From the NCBI GenBank assembly GCA_028292785.1, contig JAQGLQ010000078.1, positions 1 to 10,256 on the forward strand: a stretch of 10,256 nt of DNA, in the 5' to 3' direction. Within the stretch, counting starts at the first letter, position 1. Each line of letters begins with the position of its first letter. Below, one piece after another: positions 1-7,336 of this stretch. The notes beneath the pieces were generated by a model. That model saw only the letters and a program-made list of their open reading frames with translations. It had not been told where the DNA came from and did not search any database. The position numbers and the translations under genes are program-made. The DNA is from Noviherbaspirillum sp. (lineage in GTDB: Bacteria > Pseudomonadota > Gammaproteobacteria > Burkholderiales > Burkholderiaceae).

Positions 1-1442
1 CCTTCCGCTACCAGGACTCGGACTTTCGGATGCGCACGCTGATCACCGAGCGCTATGGCAAGGGCTTCATTCCGGACGAACTCAGCATCCAGGACTGGGG
101 TGTCAACGCCCAGGAGCTCGAGCCGCATTTCGACCGCTTCGAATATCTGCTCGGCGTCAGCGGCAAGGCCGGCAACCTGAAGGGAAAGAAGATCGAGGGC
201 GGCAACATATTCGAGGATCCGCGCTCGCGCGAATATCCGACGCCGCCGATGAAGGAGCCGTACGGTTCGGCCATCTTCCGCAAGGCGGCGGCCAGCCTCG
301 GCTATCATCCGTTTCCGCAGCCGTCGGCGAACCTCAGCCAGCCCTACACCAATCCGGAAGGCATGACGCTGTCCACCTGCATGTTCTGCGGCTTTTGCGA
401 ACGCTACGGCTGCGAGCATTACGCCAAGTCGTCGCCGCAGACAGTGCTGCTGCCGGTGCTGATGAAGGACAAGAACTTCACCCTGCGCACCCAGGCCCAG
501 GTGCTGCGCATCAATCTCGACAAGAGCGGAAAGCGCGCCACCGGCGTGACCTATGTCGATGGGCGCGGCCGCGAGTTCGAACAGCCGGCCAAGCTGATCA
601 TCGTCGGCGCCTATGCCTTCAACAACGTGCGCATGATGCTGCTGTCGGGCATCGGCACACCCTACGATCCGAAGACCGGGCAAGGCGTGGTGGGACGCGG
701 CTATGCCTACCAGACGCAGAGCGCGGTGCAAGTGTTTTACAAACAGAACATCAACATCAATCCCTACATGCGCTCGGGCGCGAACGGCACCCTGATCGCG
801 GATTTCGTCGGCGACGACTACGATCGCGGGCCGCTCGGCTTCATCGGCGGCGCCTACATCGGCGAGATCATGACCAACGGCCGGCCGATAGAATTCCAAC
901 CGACGCCGCCCGGCACGCCGGCCTGGGGCGCCGACTGGAAAAAGGCGGTGGTGCGGCACTACAACCATACGTCGGTCGTGCTGCTTTCGGGGAGTTCGGT
1001 GTCGACCGTGCGCAACTACCTCGATCTCGATCCGACCTACAAGGATGCGTGGGGCCTGCCTCTGCTGCGCATGACCTTCGACTTTCCGGAGAACGATCTG
1101 CGGATGTCGGCCTACTGCACCGGCAAGGCGATGGAGATCGCCAAAGCCATGGGCGGGCAGCAGATCGCCGGCGGGCCGCGCAGAGGTCCGTACACGATCA
1201 CGCAGTACCAGAGCACGCACAACACCGGCGGCGCCGTGATGGGAACCGACCCTGGTACCAGTGCCGTCAATCGCTTCCTGCAAAGCTGGGATGTGCACAA
1301 TGTGTTCGTGATCGGCGCCTCGGCCTTTCCGCAAAACAGTGCATTCAATCCGACTGTGACCGTCGGCGCGCTGGCCTATTGGGCGGCGGATGCGATCGTC
1401 GGGCAATACATGAAATCCCCCGGACCGCTGGTGCGCACATGA
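1..1442 (+). CDS. GMC-family FAD-dependent dehydrogenase, large subunit (5' truncated by window edge)
   Basis: This is the C-terminal part of a glucose-methanol-choline oxidoreductase of the gluconate 2-dehydrogenase large-subunit type, which oxidises an alcohol or sugar hydroxyl with FAD. The frame is open from base 3, ahead of the first ATG at 30, so the true start and the FAD-binding GxGxxG lie outside the window. Numbered from the ATG at 30, it shows a cysteine cluster CMFCGFCERYGC (C117, C120, C123, C128). It also has the GMC C-terminal signature: H397 in the motif STHNTGG and N440 in AFNPTVTVGALA, the usual catalytic His/Asn positions. The stop overlaps the next start as ATGA (1439-1442), which implies translational coupling to the cytochrome c. 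In this family the flavin subunit passes electrons to such a cytochrome; a small subunit often lies upstream but would be outside the window. Family assignment is firm; the substrate is unknown. Confidence 0.92.
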   Translation, partial: FRYQDSDFRMRTLITERYGKGFIPDELSIQDWGVNAQELEPHFDRFEYLLGVSGKAGNLKGKKIEGGNIFEDPRSREYPTPPMKEPYGSAIFRKAAASLGYHPFPQPSANLSQPYTNPEGMTLSTCMFCGFCERYGCEHYAKSSPQTVLLPVLMKDKNFTLRTQAQVLRINLDKSGKRATGVTYVDGRGREFEQPAKLIIVGAYAFNNVRMMLLSGIGTPYDPKTGQGVVGRGYAYQTQSAVQVFYKQNININPYMRSGANGTLIADFVGDDYDRGPLGFIGGAYIGEIMTNGRPIEFQPTPPGTPAWGADWKKAVVRHYNHTSVVLLSGSSVSTVRNYLDLDPTYKDAWGLPLLRMTFDFPENDLRMSAYCTGKAMEIAKAMGGQQIAGGPRRGPYTITQYQSTHNTGGAVMGTDPGTSAVNRFLQSWDVHNVFVIGASAFPQNSAFNPTVTVGALAYWAADAIVGQYMKSPGPLVRT

Positions 1443-2311
1443 GACACTCGAACCCGATCATCGCCGGGCTGCTGCTATGCGCCGGCGCCGTGCAGGCGCA
1501 AGCCCCCTCCCAATCCGAGGCAAGTGCTGCCGCCGGCAGGCAGATCGCCGTCGGCGGCGCGCCGAACGGCGTGGCCGCATGCGCGAGCTGTCACGGCGCG
1601 CAGGGCGAAGGCATCGCCGCATCCGGCTTCCCGCGCATCGCCGGCCAGAGCCATGCCTATCTGGCCCGGCAACTGACGAGCTATGCGGACGGCAGCCGCA
1701 AGAACCCGATCATGACGCCGATCGCGAAGGCGCTGTCCGCGCAGCAGATCGCGGCGGTTTCCGTTTATTACGAAACGCTGTCCGCGCCTTCCCCTGGCGC
1801 GCCCGTGCCGCCTGCCGCGGGCGCCGCGCGAAAAAGAGCCGAGATGCTGGCCAACGTCGGCGACGAAAGCATCGGCGTGCAGGGCTGCGCCAACTGCCAT
1901 GGCCCCGGCGGCATCGGCGAGCCGCCGAACTATCCTTATCTCGCAAGCCAGCACCAGGGCTATCTGGTCGCCGCCCTGAGCGAATGGAAAAGCGGCGCGC
2001 GCAACACCGATCCCAGCCGGCAGATGACCCTGATCGGCAAGAGGCTTTCGGACGCGGATATCGCCGCGGTCAGCGCGTATTACGCGGCGCAGCCCGCGCC
2101 GCCCCCCGTATCGCAGCGCATGAATGTTCCCGCCGCCTCGGCGTCGCGGCCCGCGGCGCCCGGCGGAGGACCGACCGCCGGAGCGGGCAGCATCCCGGCC
2201 CAGGGAGTGGGAACCGAGCAGGGAGCGCCCACCACCGGCGGCGGTCAGGGGCCCGGCGGAGGCGGCGGCGCATCGGGCACAGGTCCGCAAGGCAGCCCGG
2301 CGCGACGGTAG
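1439..2311 (+). CDS. Secreted diheme cytochrome c, electron acceptor of the GMC dehydrogenase
   Basis: This 290-residue protein has a Sec signal peptide (charged MRHSN, hydrophobic IIAGLLLCAG, probable cleavage after AVQA near residue 21). It carries two CxxCH heme c sites: CASCH at residues 48-52 and CANCH at 150-154. Each is followed by a c-type fold half with a likely axial Met (in PIMTPIAKALS and in QMTLIGKRLS). This resembles cytochrome c4/c553-like tandem domains acting in the periplasm. Residues from about 218 to the end form a low-complexity Pro/Ala/Gly-rich tail with no transmembrane helix, so membrane anchoring is not evident. Membrane gluconate-type dehydrogenases usually have three hemes, so this is a shorter variant. 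The start at 1439 overlaps the upstream stop as ATGA and gives the signal peptide directly; no strong Shine-Dalgarno sequence is visible, consistent with coupling. Partnership with the GMC subunit is inferred from the overlap. Confidence 0.9.
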   Translation: MRHSNPIIAGLLLCAGAVQAQAPSQSEASAAAGRQIAVGGAPNGVAACASCHGAQGEGIAASGFPRIAGQSHAYLARQLTSYADGSRKNPIMTPIAKALSAQQIAAVSVYYETLSAPSPGAPVPPAAGAARKRAEMLANVGDESIGVQGCANCHGPGGIGEPPNYPYLASQHQGYLVAALSEWKSGARNTDPSRQMTLIGKRLSDADIAAVSAYYAAQPAPPPVSQRMNVPAASASRPAAPGGGPTAGAGSIPAQGVGTEQGAPTTGGGQGPGGGGGASGTGPQGSPARR

Positions 2312-2371
2312 CCCTTTCCGAAAAAGGTGCGCGGAGGCATTAATTCAGATGGCTTTTCATCGCCGATGGGG

Positions 2372-2377
2372 TATAAC
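2372..2377 (+). promoter_or_regulatory. Possible -10 element (TATAAC) upstream of the 511-residue protein gene
   Basis: TATAAC matches five of six bases of the sigma70 -10 consensus and lies in an AT-richer stretch (about 2336-2445) of an otherwise high-GC region. I see no matching -35 element at 16-18 bp, so this is weak. If real, transcription would start near 2384, placing the palindrome at 2393-2409 just downstream of the start. Confidence 0.25.
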
Positions 2378-2392
2378 TGGCAATTGTGTCTT

Positions 2393-2409
2393 ACGGCAAT
2401 ACTTGCCGT
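2393..2409. repeat. Perfect inverted repeat, candidate operator
   Basis: ACGGCAA (2393-2399), spacer TAC, TTGCCGT (2403-2409) is a perfect 7+7 bp palindrome, 33 bp ahead of the start codon of the 511-residue protein gene. No T-tract follows, so it is not an intrinsic terminator for the cytochrome gene. Position and symmetry suggest a binding site for a dimeric regulator, or a short mRNA hairpin in the 5' leader. Confidence 0.4.
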
Positions 2410-2442
2410 TACGCAGCATAGCCAACACTCGTCGAGACCATC

Positions 2443-3978
2443 ATGGCTGACATGCCAGAAAATACACGCTTGCACGGGCCCGTCCATCCGCACTCCGTCG
2501 ATTTCAGTGGGGCCGCTTCGCCCAGAAAATATCTTAGCCTGCACATGCAGACCAGGCATGCCCTGGCCGATCTGCTCGATGCACTTGGCTACCTTCCCGA
2601 AAAGAGCCACGAGACGCTCGCCTCGCTCCATAGGGAACAATGGACCGAAGGCGTGTCCACCGAGTCCGGACGACGGATCGAAAAGTGGCTCGATGAGTTT
2701 GCCGGAAGCATGCTCGCCGGCACGGTGAAGCCCACCTTGCATATCAATAAAATATTGTCCGACTGGCAGCGCGGCCTGAGCGGGCGCCTGAAGGAACTCG
2801 ACCATCACCGGCATTCGCGCTTTCCTCATCTTGAAAGCAGATCGCTTTGCGCGAAGGTGTCCGAAGCCGGCACCATTGCCAGATTCTTATCGGCTTATCC
2901 CATGGTGTCGCACGAGGACAACATGCGCATGAGAAGTTCCATCGTGCGCCTTGGGCTGTCCGTCGACGAATCGTACCGGCTGGTGGCGCGCATGGTAAGG
3001 CGCAAGGATGTATGCGACGAGAATCGCGACCGGCTTATCGATGCGCTCATGCAGCCGTCCGGCGCAGCCAACGCGCGCATGCCTGCGCACATCGACGATG
3101 TGTTCAGCACCGGGGGCGACCTCGATGCTTTCCTCGCCTATGCGGCGCAGCATCGCGACAATCCGGCATGGCTGCCGGCGGCGAAGCTGCTGAAGAAGCG
3201 CCGCGAACCCGCGCCCGGCAACGATATGACCCATGTCGTGTCGGCGGCCATCCTCGACGCAAGGAGAACAGTGGCGGCGCACGATGTCGACAGCACCATC
3301 GCGCCGCTCAAGGCCATCTACCGCAAGATCGGCAACGCCGACATCGCGCATATCCTGCAGACAGCGCTCGATGCATGTGCCGCGCGCGAAGACGAATGGC
3401 TGTTCCATCTGTTCAGCCATGTTGCCGGAGCCGGCCCGCAAGGGGGATTCAAGGTCCGGCTGCGCGAGGCTCTGAAGCATCTGACAAAGCATGACCGCAC
3501 GGATGAAACGCTGCGCATGGCGCTGTTCCGGTTCGCAATCCATGCCGATCTGCTGAAGGCCGCTGAATTGCTATGCCGGGAAGCCGGGCCCGAGATCGAT
3601 CTCGACGCCTGCCTGAGCGAAGCTATCGAACAGACGCGGTTCATGACGGTGAACCCGGAGGCGGTGCAAATCATCATCGCGGCAATGACGCCGAAACAGC
3701 GCGGGCGAGCCTTGTCGGAGATCAGGAGCCACCTGCACCCGCGCGACATCGCGGAGAAAGAAAATCTGCTCAGGAAAAAAGATGGCGAGCTGCTTCTCGA
3801 TAAGATGTTCATGCACATGAATCATCCGCCGTTTCTGCCTTCGAAGGCGCTTGCGCACTATGTGGCGGTGCTGCGCAACGAGATTTCGCAGGACCTCGAG
3901 CGGCAAAAATCGCGGCATGCAAATCTGGAACAACTCGCGCGGATGGTGGAAACGGTGATCCATTCCGCGGGTGGATAA
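2443..3978 (+). CDS. Unrecognised 511-residue soluble, probably all-helical protein
   Basis: I do not recognise this protein. It has no signal peptide, no transmembrane segment, no cysteine metal motif and no nucleotide-binding motif. It is rich in Leu, Ala, Arg, Glu and His with few Gly or Pro breaks, suggesting a helical-bundle or helical-repeat fold. The N-terminal 30 residues are polar and probably disordered, and the last 35 residues (RNEISQDLERQKSRHANLEQ onward) could form a coiled coil. A stretch around residues 370-450, with motifs such as DLLKAAELL and EAVQIIIAAM, resembles paired helices of ankyrin/TPR-like arrays, but I cannot assign a repeat family. Start at 2443; ATG at 2452 is an alternative, and neither has a good Shine-Dalgarno sequence. 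It stands alone, with a 131 bp gap upstream and a convergent neighbour 9 bp downstream. By eye its base composition is less GC-rich than its neighbours, so acquisition by transfer is possible. Confidence 0.75.
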   Translation: MADMPENTRLHGPVHPHSVDFSGAASPRKYLSLHMQTRHALADLLDALGYLPEKSHETLASLHREQWTEGVSTESGRRIEKWLDEFAGSMLAGTVKPTLHINKILSDWQRGLSGRLKELDHHRHSRFPHLESRSLCAKVSEAGTIARFLSAYPMVSHEDNMRMRSSIVRLGLSVDESYRLVARMVRRKDVCDENRDRLIDALMQPSGAANARMPAHIDDVFSTGGDLDAFLAYAAQHRDNPAWLPAAKLLKKRREPAPGNDMTHVVSAAILDARRTVAAHDVDSTIAPLKAIYRKIGNADIAHILQTALDACAAREDEWLFHLFSHVAGAGPQGGFKVRLREALKHLTKHDRTDETLRMALFRFAIHADLLKAAELLCREAGPEIDLDACLSEAIEQTRFMTVNPEAVQIIIAAMTPKQRGRALSEIRSHLHPRDIAEKENLLRKKDGELLLDKMFMHMNHPPFLPSKALAHYVAVLRNEISQDLERQKSRHANLEQLARMVETVIHSAGG

Positions 3979-3987
3979 CTATCCGGC

Positions 3988-4683
3988 TCAGAACTCGAAT
4001 CCGGCGTTCTCCCGCACAGCCCGCGACTGCGCGGCGCCGAGCAGCGCGACCAGCCGCCGCGCGATCTGCGGATGCGCTGCCTGCATCGGAACGACCGCGG
4101 TATAGACCGTCGCCAGCTCGAATTCCTTCGGCAGGGCCGCCACCAGCTTCACCCCGTCGGTATAGAGGATCTCGGTCGCCTGCGTGCAGCCGATCAGTCC
4201 GGCTTCATCCGACTGCGCGAGATGCCGCATCGCCGTCGCGCCGTTCGGATAAGGCCGCAGCCTCTTCTCGACGTCGGCGTGAATGCCGAGCTGCCTGAGC
4301 ACATTGACGAAGTGAATGCCGGCCGTCGCCTTCTCCGGATCGGGAAAATAGATGCCGCGCGCATCGAGCAGCGCGGCTTTCAATCCGGCGACGCTCGACA
4401 CATCCGGCGACCGGTCTCCGGCGCGCACCGCAATGCCGGTCTTCACCCGGCCGAGAGGCGTGGCGGTGCCCGCATCGACATGACCGCTTTGCGCCAGGCC
4501 GTCGATCAGCGCGTCGGTCAGGATCAGGACATCGCATGGCTCTCCCGCCAGGAACCTGTCCTTCATGAGGCCTACCGCGCCGAAAGCGCCCTTCAGTTCC
4601 GCGCCGGTATCCGCGGAAAATTGCGGCCATAATGCGTCGACCACGCCTTGCGCGGCGCCGCCGCTCAACAGATGCAAATCCAT
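3988..4683 (-). CDS. ModA-like substrate-binding protein without signal peptide
   Basis: This 231-residue protein has the type II periplasmic-binding-protein fold of the molybdate-binding ModA family. It opens with MDLHLLSGGAAQGV, the position of the ligand-binding loop after the first strand. It continues with FLAGEPCDVLILTD and ends with the ModA-like segment EAGLIGCTQATEIL followed by ALPKEFELATVYTAVV. ModA proteins normally carry a Sec leader; here the first strand begins at residue 3, so the product should stay in the cytoplasm. The start is well supported: AAAAGGAA lies about 6 nt upstream on the - strand. It is the last gene of the operon, 11 bp after the molybdopterin subunit. Possible roles are molybdate or cofactor handling for the hydroxylase, or binding of an organic substrate or effector. 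The fold is likely, the ligand is unknown, and the name modA would over-claim. Confidence 0.82.
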   Translation of the reverse strand: MDLHLLSGGAAQGVVDALWPQFSADTGAELKGAFGAVGLMKDRFLAGEPCDVLILTDALIDGLAQSGHVDAGTATPLGRVKTGIAVRAGDRSPDVSSVAGLKAALLDARGIYFPDPEKATAGIHFVNVLRQLGIHADVEKRLRPYPNGATAMRHLAQSDEAGLIGCTQATEILYTDGVKLVAALPKEFELATVYTAVVPMQAAHPQIARRLVALLGAAQSRAVRENAGFEF

Positions 4684-4694
4684 GCGATTCCTTT

Positions 4695-6854
4695 TCAGAG
4701 TGAGTTGATCAGGGCCACGATGCGCTCTGACGTGATCGGCAGTTCCCGCACCCGCACGCCGAGCGCATCGAACACCGCATTGGCGATGGCGGCGGCGGTC
4801 GGTCCGAGCGAAGCCTCGCCGGCGCCGACCGATGGCCGGTCGGATGGAACGATAATCGTATCGACCGCCGGAACCTCGGAGAAGCGCAGGATCGGATAGC
4901 TTTCCCAGCTGTCGCTGGTGATGCGCTCCGCATCGAAGCGCACCGCTTCCTTCAACGCCCAGCTGGTCGCCTGGATCGCGCCGCCTTCGATCTGGCTGAT
5001 CACGCCGTCGGGATTGATGGCGATGCCCACATCGACCGCGATGGTCAGGCGCGCGACCCGGATATCCTCTTCGGCGACGATGTCGGCCACCACCGCGCAA
5101 TAGGCGCCGGTATTTTTGTAGCGCGCGAAGCCGATGCCCCAGCCACCCCCTTCCCGCTCCGGCGCAGCACGCCAGCCGGAGCCGTCGACCGCACGCCGTA
5201 TCACTTCGCGCGCGCGCGGATCGCTCGCATGGGCGAGCCGGAATTCGACAGGATCGGTGCCGCTTGCCTGCGCCAGTTCATCCATGAAGGATTCGGCGGC
5301 GAATACGTTGGCGAGCGCGCCGAGGCTGCGCAGGGCGGAGGTGCGGACCGGCGCCGCCAGCACCCGATGATTGACCACATGCCAGCTCGGGAAATCATAC
5401 GACGGCACGGCATTGCGCTCCGAGCCGCCGCCGGCGGCGAGCGGCGCATTGAGTACCGGCGGCGGCTCGAACGGCTGTTCGAGATGCCAGCTCCCCAATA
5501 GCGCCGGGGTGGCGGAACGGCCCGGCCGACCGCTGTGGCCATTGCTCCATACATCGTGGCGCCAGCCGATGATCCGGTGGTCGGCATCGAGATCGGCTTC
5601 GATGTCGACCGCCATGGCCGGGCCGAAGGGAGCGGCGGTCAGTTCGTCGGCGCGCGACCAGCGCACCCGCACTACCCGCCCCGGCACAGCGCGCGCCAGC
5701 CATGCCGCATCGAATGCGGCGTCATCGGCGCCGTTATGGCCGTAGCAGCCGGCGCCTTCCACATGCTGCACGAGGATGTCGGATTCCTCCATGCGAAATG
5801 CAAGCGACAAGTCCTTGCGCAAGTTGTAGATGCCCTGGCTGTGCGTCCATACCCTGAGCAGGCTTCCGTCAAAGCACGCCAGCGCGCATGACGGGCCGAT
5901 GGACGCATGCGCGATGAAGGGCTTGGCATAGCTGGCCTTGATGGTGCGCGCGACGCGCGGCGTTGCGCCTGCGCCAGGCTTGGAGTCGACCACCTTGCTC
6001 TCGACCGGCTGGCTCTTGAGCCAGGCCGCGAGCGCGGTTTCATCCGGCATCGGCGGCGCCGCTTCCGCCTGCCGCCAGACCGCGCAAGCGGCGAGCGCGG
6101 CGGCTGCCTTGTCGACGGCGCGCTGGCTGCCCGCAAGCACACCCAGCAGCGAACCATCGCGGCTGATCTCGACATCGTCGAAGCGGGGCAACGGCTCGCG
6201 CAGCGCGACCAGGCGCGCGGCGGACGTCGGCGGGCGCACGATGGCGCCGAACAGCATGCCGGGGAATTCGAGATCGTGGATGAAGCGGGGCCGCCCGAAC
6301 ACCTTGCCGGGCAGGTCGAGGCGCTGCGCATCGGCGCCGACCAGGCGATAGTCGTGCGGCGATTTCGGCGATGCGTCGCCGCTGGCTTCGCGATCGAGCA
6401 GACGATCATCGGCAAGCGCCCAGTAACTGGTCGAGCGGCCGTCCTGGGCCGAGATGGTGCCTTCCGCGATAGCCAGCCGATCGGCGGGCACGCCCAGCGC
6501 TTGCGCCGCCGCCTCGAGATAGATGCGCCGCGCTTCGGCGCATGCCTGGCGCAGCGCCATGCCGGACTCCTGTACCGACAGGCTGCCCGAGGTCACGGCC
6601 TCATTCGGACTGACCTGGGTGTTCGCGGCGATCATGCGCAGCTGACCGGGATGCAGGTCGAGTTCTTCCGCGACGATCTGCCCCAGCGCGGTCAGGATGC
6701 CCTGCCCGAGTTCAACCTTGCCGGAAAAGACATCGACGAAGCCCTCGGCGCGAAAGCGCAGCCATTGGCCGAGGCGCCGGTTGACATGCAGGCTGCCCGG
6801 CAAGGAAATGCGCTGCGTGTCGTCGCCAGTATGCGCCGTGATCATATGGACCAT
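4695..6854 (-). CDS. Xanthine-dehydrogenase-family hydroxylase, molybdopterin-binding large subunit
   Basis: This 719-residue catalytic subunit of a two-subunit molybdenum hydroxylase resembles nicotinate dehydrogenase or isoquinoline 1-oxidoreductase large subunits, which hydroxylate a ring or aldehyde carbon with water-derived oxygen. Visible landmarks are GKVELGQG (45-52), the a/b-hammerhead-like segment around FGRPRFIHDLEFPG (187-199), VEGAGCYGHNGADD (365-378), VRTSALRSLGALAN (503-516), and the C-terminal VGAGEASLGPTAAAIANAV with E680 at the catalytic base position. No C-terminal cytochrome domain and no flavin domain are present. I chose ATG 6854, one base after the TGA of the small subunit. 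ATGs at 6878 (overlapping the small subunit) and 6845 are in-frame alternatives; the conserved part begins well after all three. It should act in the cytoplasm with the 2Fe-2S subunit. Family assignment is firm; the substrate is open. Confidence 0.93.
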   Translation of the reverse strand: MVHMITAHTGDDTQRISLPGSLHVNRRLGQWLRFRAEGFVDVFSGKVELGQGILTALGQIVAEELDLHPGQLRMIAANTQVSPNEAVTSGSLSVQESGMALRQACAEARRIYLEAAAQALGVPADRLAIAEGTISAQDGRSTSYWALADDRLLDREASGDASPKSPHDYRLVGADAQRLDLPGKVFGRPRFIHDLEFPGMLFGAIVRPPTSAARLVALREPLPRFDDVEISRDGSLLGVLAGSQRAVDKAAAALAACAVWRQAEAAPPMPDETALAAWLKSQPVESKVVDSKPGAGATPRVARTIKASYAKPFIAHASIGPSCALACFDGSLLRVWTHSQGIYNLRKDLSLAFRMEESDILVQHVEGAGCYGHNGADDAAFDAAWLARAVPGRVVRVRWSRADELTAAPFGPAMAVDIEADLDADHRIIGWRHDVWSNGHSGRPGRSATPALLGSWHLEQPFEPPPVLNAPLAAGGGSERNAVPSYDFPSWHVVNHRVLAAPVRTSALRSLGALANVFAAESFMDELAQASGTDPVEFRLAHASDPRAREVIRRAVDGSGWRAAPEREGGGWGIGFARYKNTGAYCAVVADIVAEEDIRVARLTIAVDVGIAINPDGVISQIEGGAIQATSWALKEAVRFDAERITSDSWESYPILRFSEVPAVDTIIVPSDRPSVGAGEASLGPTAAAIANAVFDALGVRVRELPITSERIVALINSL

Positions 6855-6855
6855 G

Positions 6856-7317
6856 TCATTCGCCGTCTTCCGCCGCATCCAGCACCGCGCGGACGATGCG
6901 GTTGTGCGCGCCGCAGCGGCACAGGTTGCGGTCGAGCGCTTGCTTCACCTCGCTCTCGCTCGGCCGCGGGCAGCGATTCAGCAGGGCGGCCGCGGAGATC
7001 AGCATGCCAGACGTGCAGTAGCCGCACTGCGCGGCCTGCCGCGCGATGAAGGCGCGCTGCAGCGGATGCGGCGCCTGCTCGTTGCCCAGGCCTTCGACGG
7101 TGACGATGGTTTTCCCGGCGGCGGCCCACAGCGGCGTGTCGCAGGAAGCGACGGCACAGCCGTCGATCAGCACGTAACAGGCGCCGCACTGATTGCTGCC
7201 GCAACCGAAGCGCGAGCCCTTCAGCTTGAGCGTGTCGCGCAGCGCATCGAGCAGCGGCACGTCGTCGCCGAGCGCGACTTCATGCCGCACGCCGTTGACG
7301 TTCAGGACAATCGTCAT
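6856..7317 (-). CDS. Molybdenum hydroxylase small subunit with two 2Fe-2S clusters
   Basis: This 153-residue electron-transfer subunit has the two-domain layout of CO dehydrogenase small subunits and isoquinoline 1-oxidoreductase alpha subunits. The plant-type 2Fe-2S site is C39, C44, C47 and C59 (GCGSNQCGAC then C12 residues on). The helical second domain holds C98, C101, C133 and C135 (QCGYCTSGM and LCRCG), which binds the cluster nearest the molybdopterin. All eight ligands are present and the length is normal for the family. It carries electrons from the Mo centre to an acceptor not encoded beside it, since there is no FAD subunit in the operon. The stop abuts the large-subunit start, and the gene begins 19 bp after the binding-protein stop. 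A strong Shine-Dalgarno sequence is not obvious. Confidence 0.95.
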   Translation of the reverse strand: MTIVLNVNGVRHEVALGDDVPLLDALRDTLKLKGSRFGCGSNQCGACYVLIDGCAVASCDTPLWAAAGKTIVTVEGLGNEQAPHPLQRAFIARQAAQCGYCTSGMLISAAALLNRCPRPSESEVKQALDRNLCRCGAHNRIVRAVLDAAEDGE

Positions 7318-7336
7318 GCCGCTTCGCCGGACGGGC

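Noticed and set aside
1475..2290. 271-codon - strand open frame opposite the cytochrome c gene
   Set aside because: The + strand frame has a signal peptide and two heme sites; the opposite product is low-complexity Arg/Gly/Ala.
2313..2327. CCTTT-ccgaa-AAAGG hairpin right after the cytochrome stop, as a terminator
   Set aside because: The stem has only 5 bp, mostly A-T, and no T-run follows.
3973..3984. Palindrome GGATA-AC-TATCC at the convergent gene ends, as a bidirectional terminator
   Set aside because: A 2-nt loop cannot fold into a hairpin, and part of it is coding sequence and stop codon; probably chance.
6857..6859. ATGA overlap as the start of the molybdopterin subunit
   Set aside because: This ATG is in a different frame from the large subunit; the in-frame start is at 6854, one base after the TGA.
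5907..7049. 380-codon + strand open frame opposite the Mo hydroxylase genes
   Set aside because: It is antisense to two genes with intact cofactor motifs; its composition (Arg, Ala, Gly) is that of a shadow frame.
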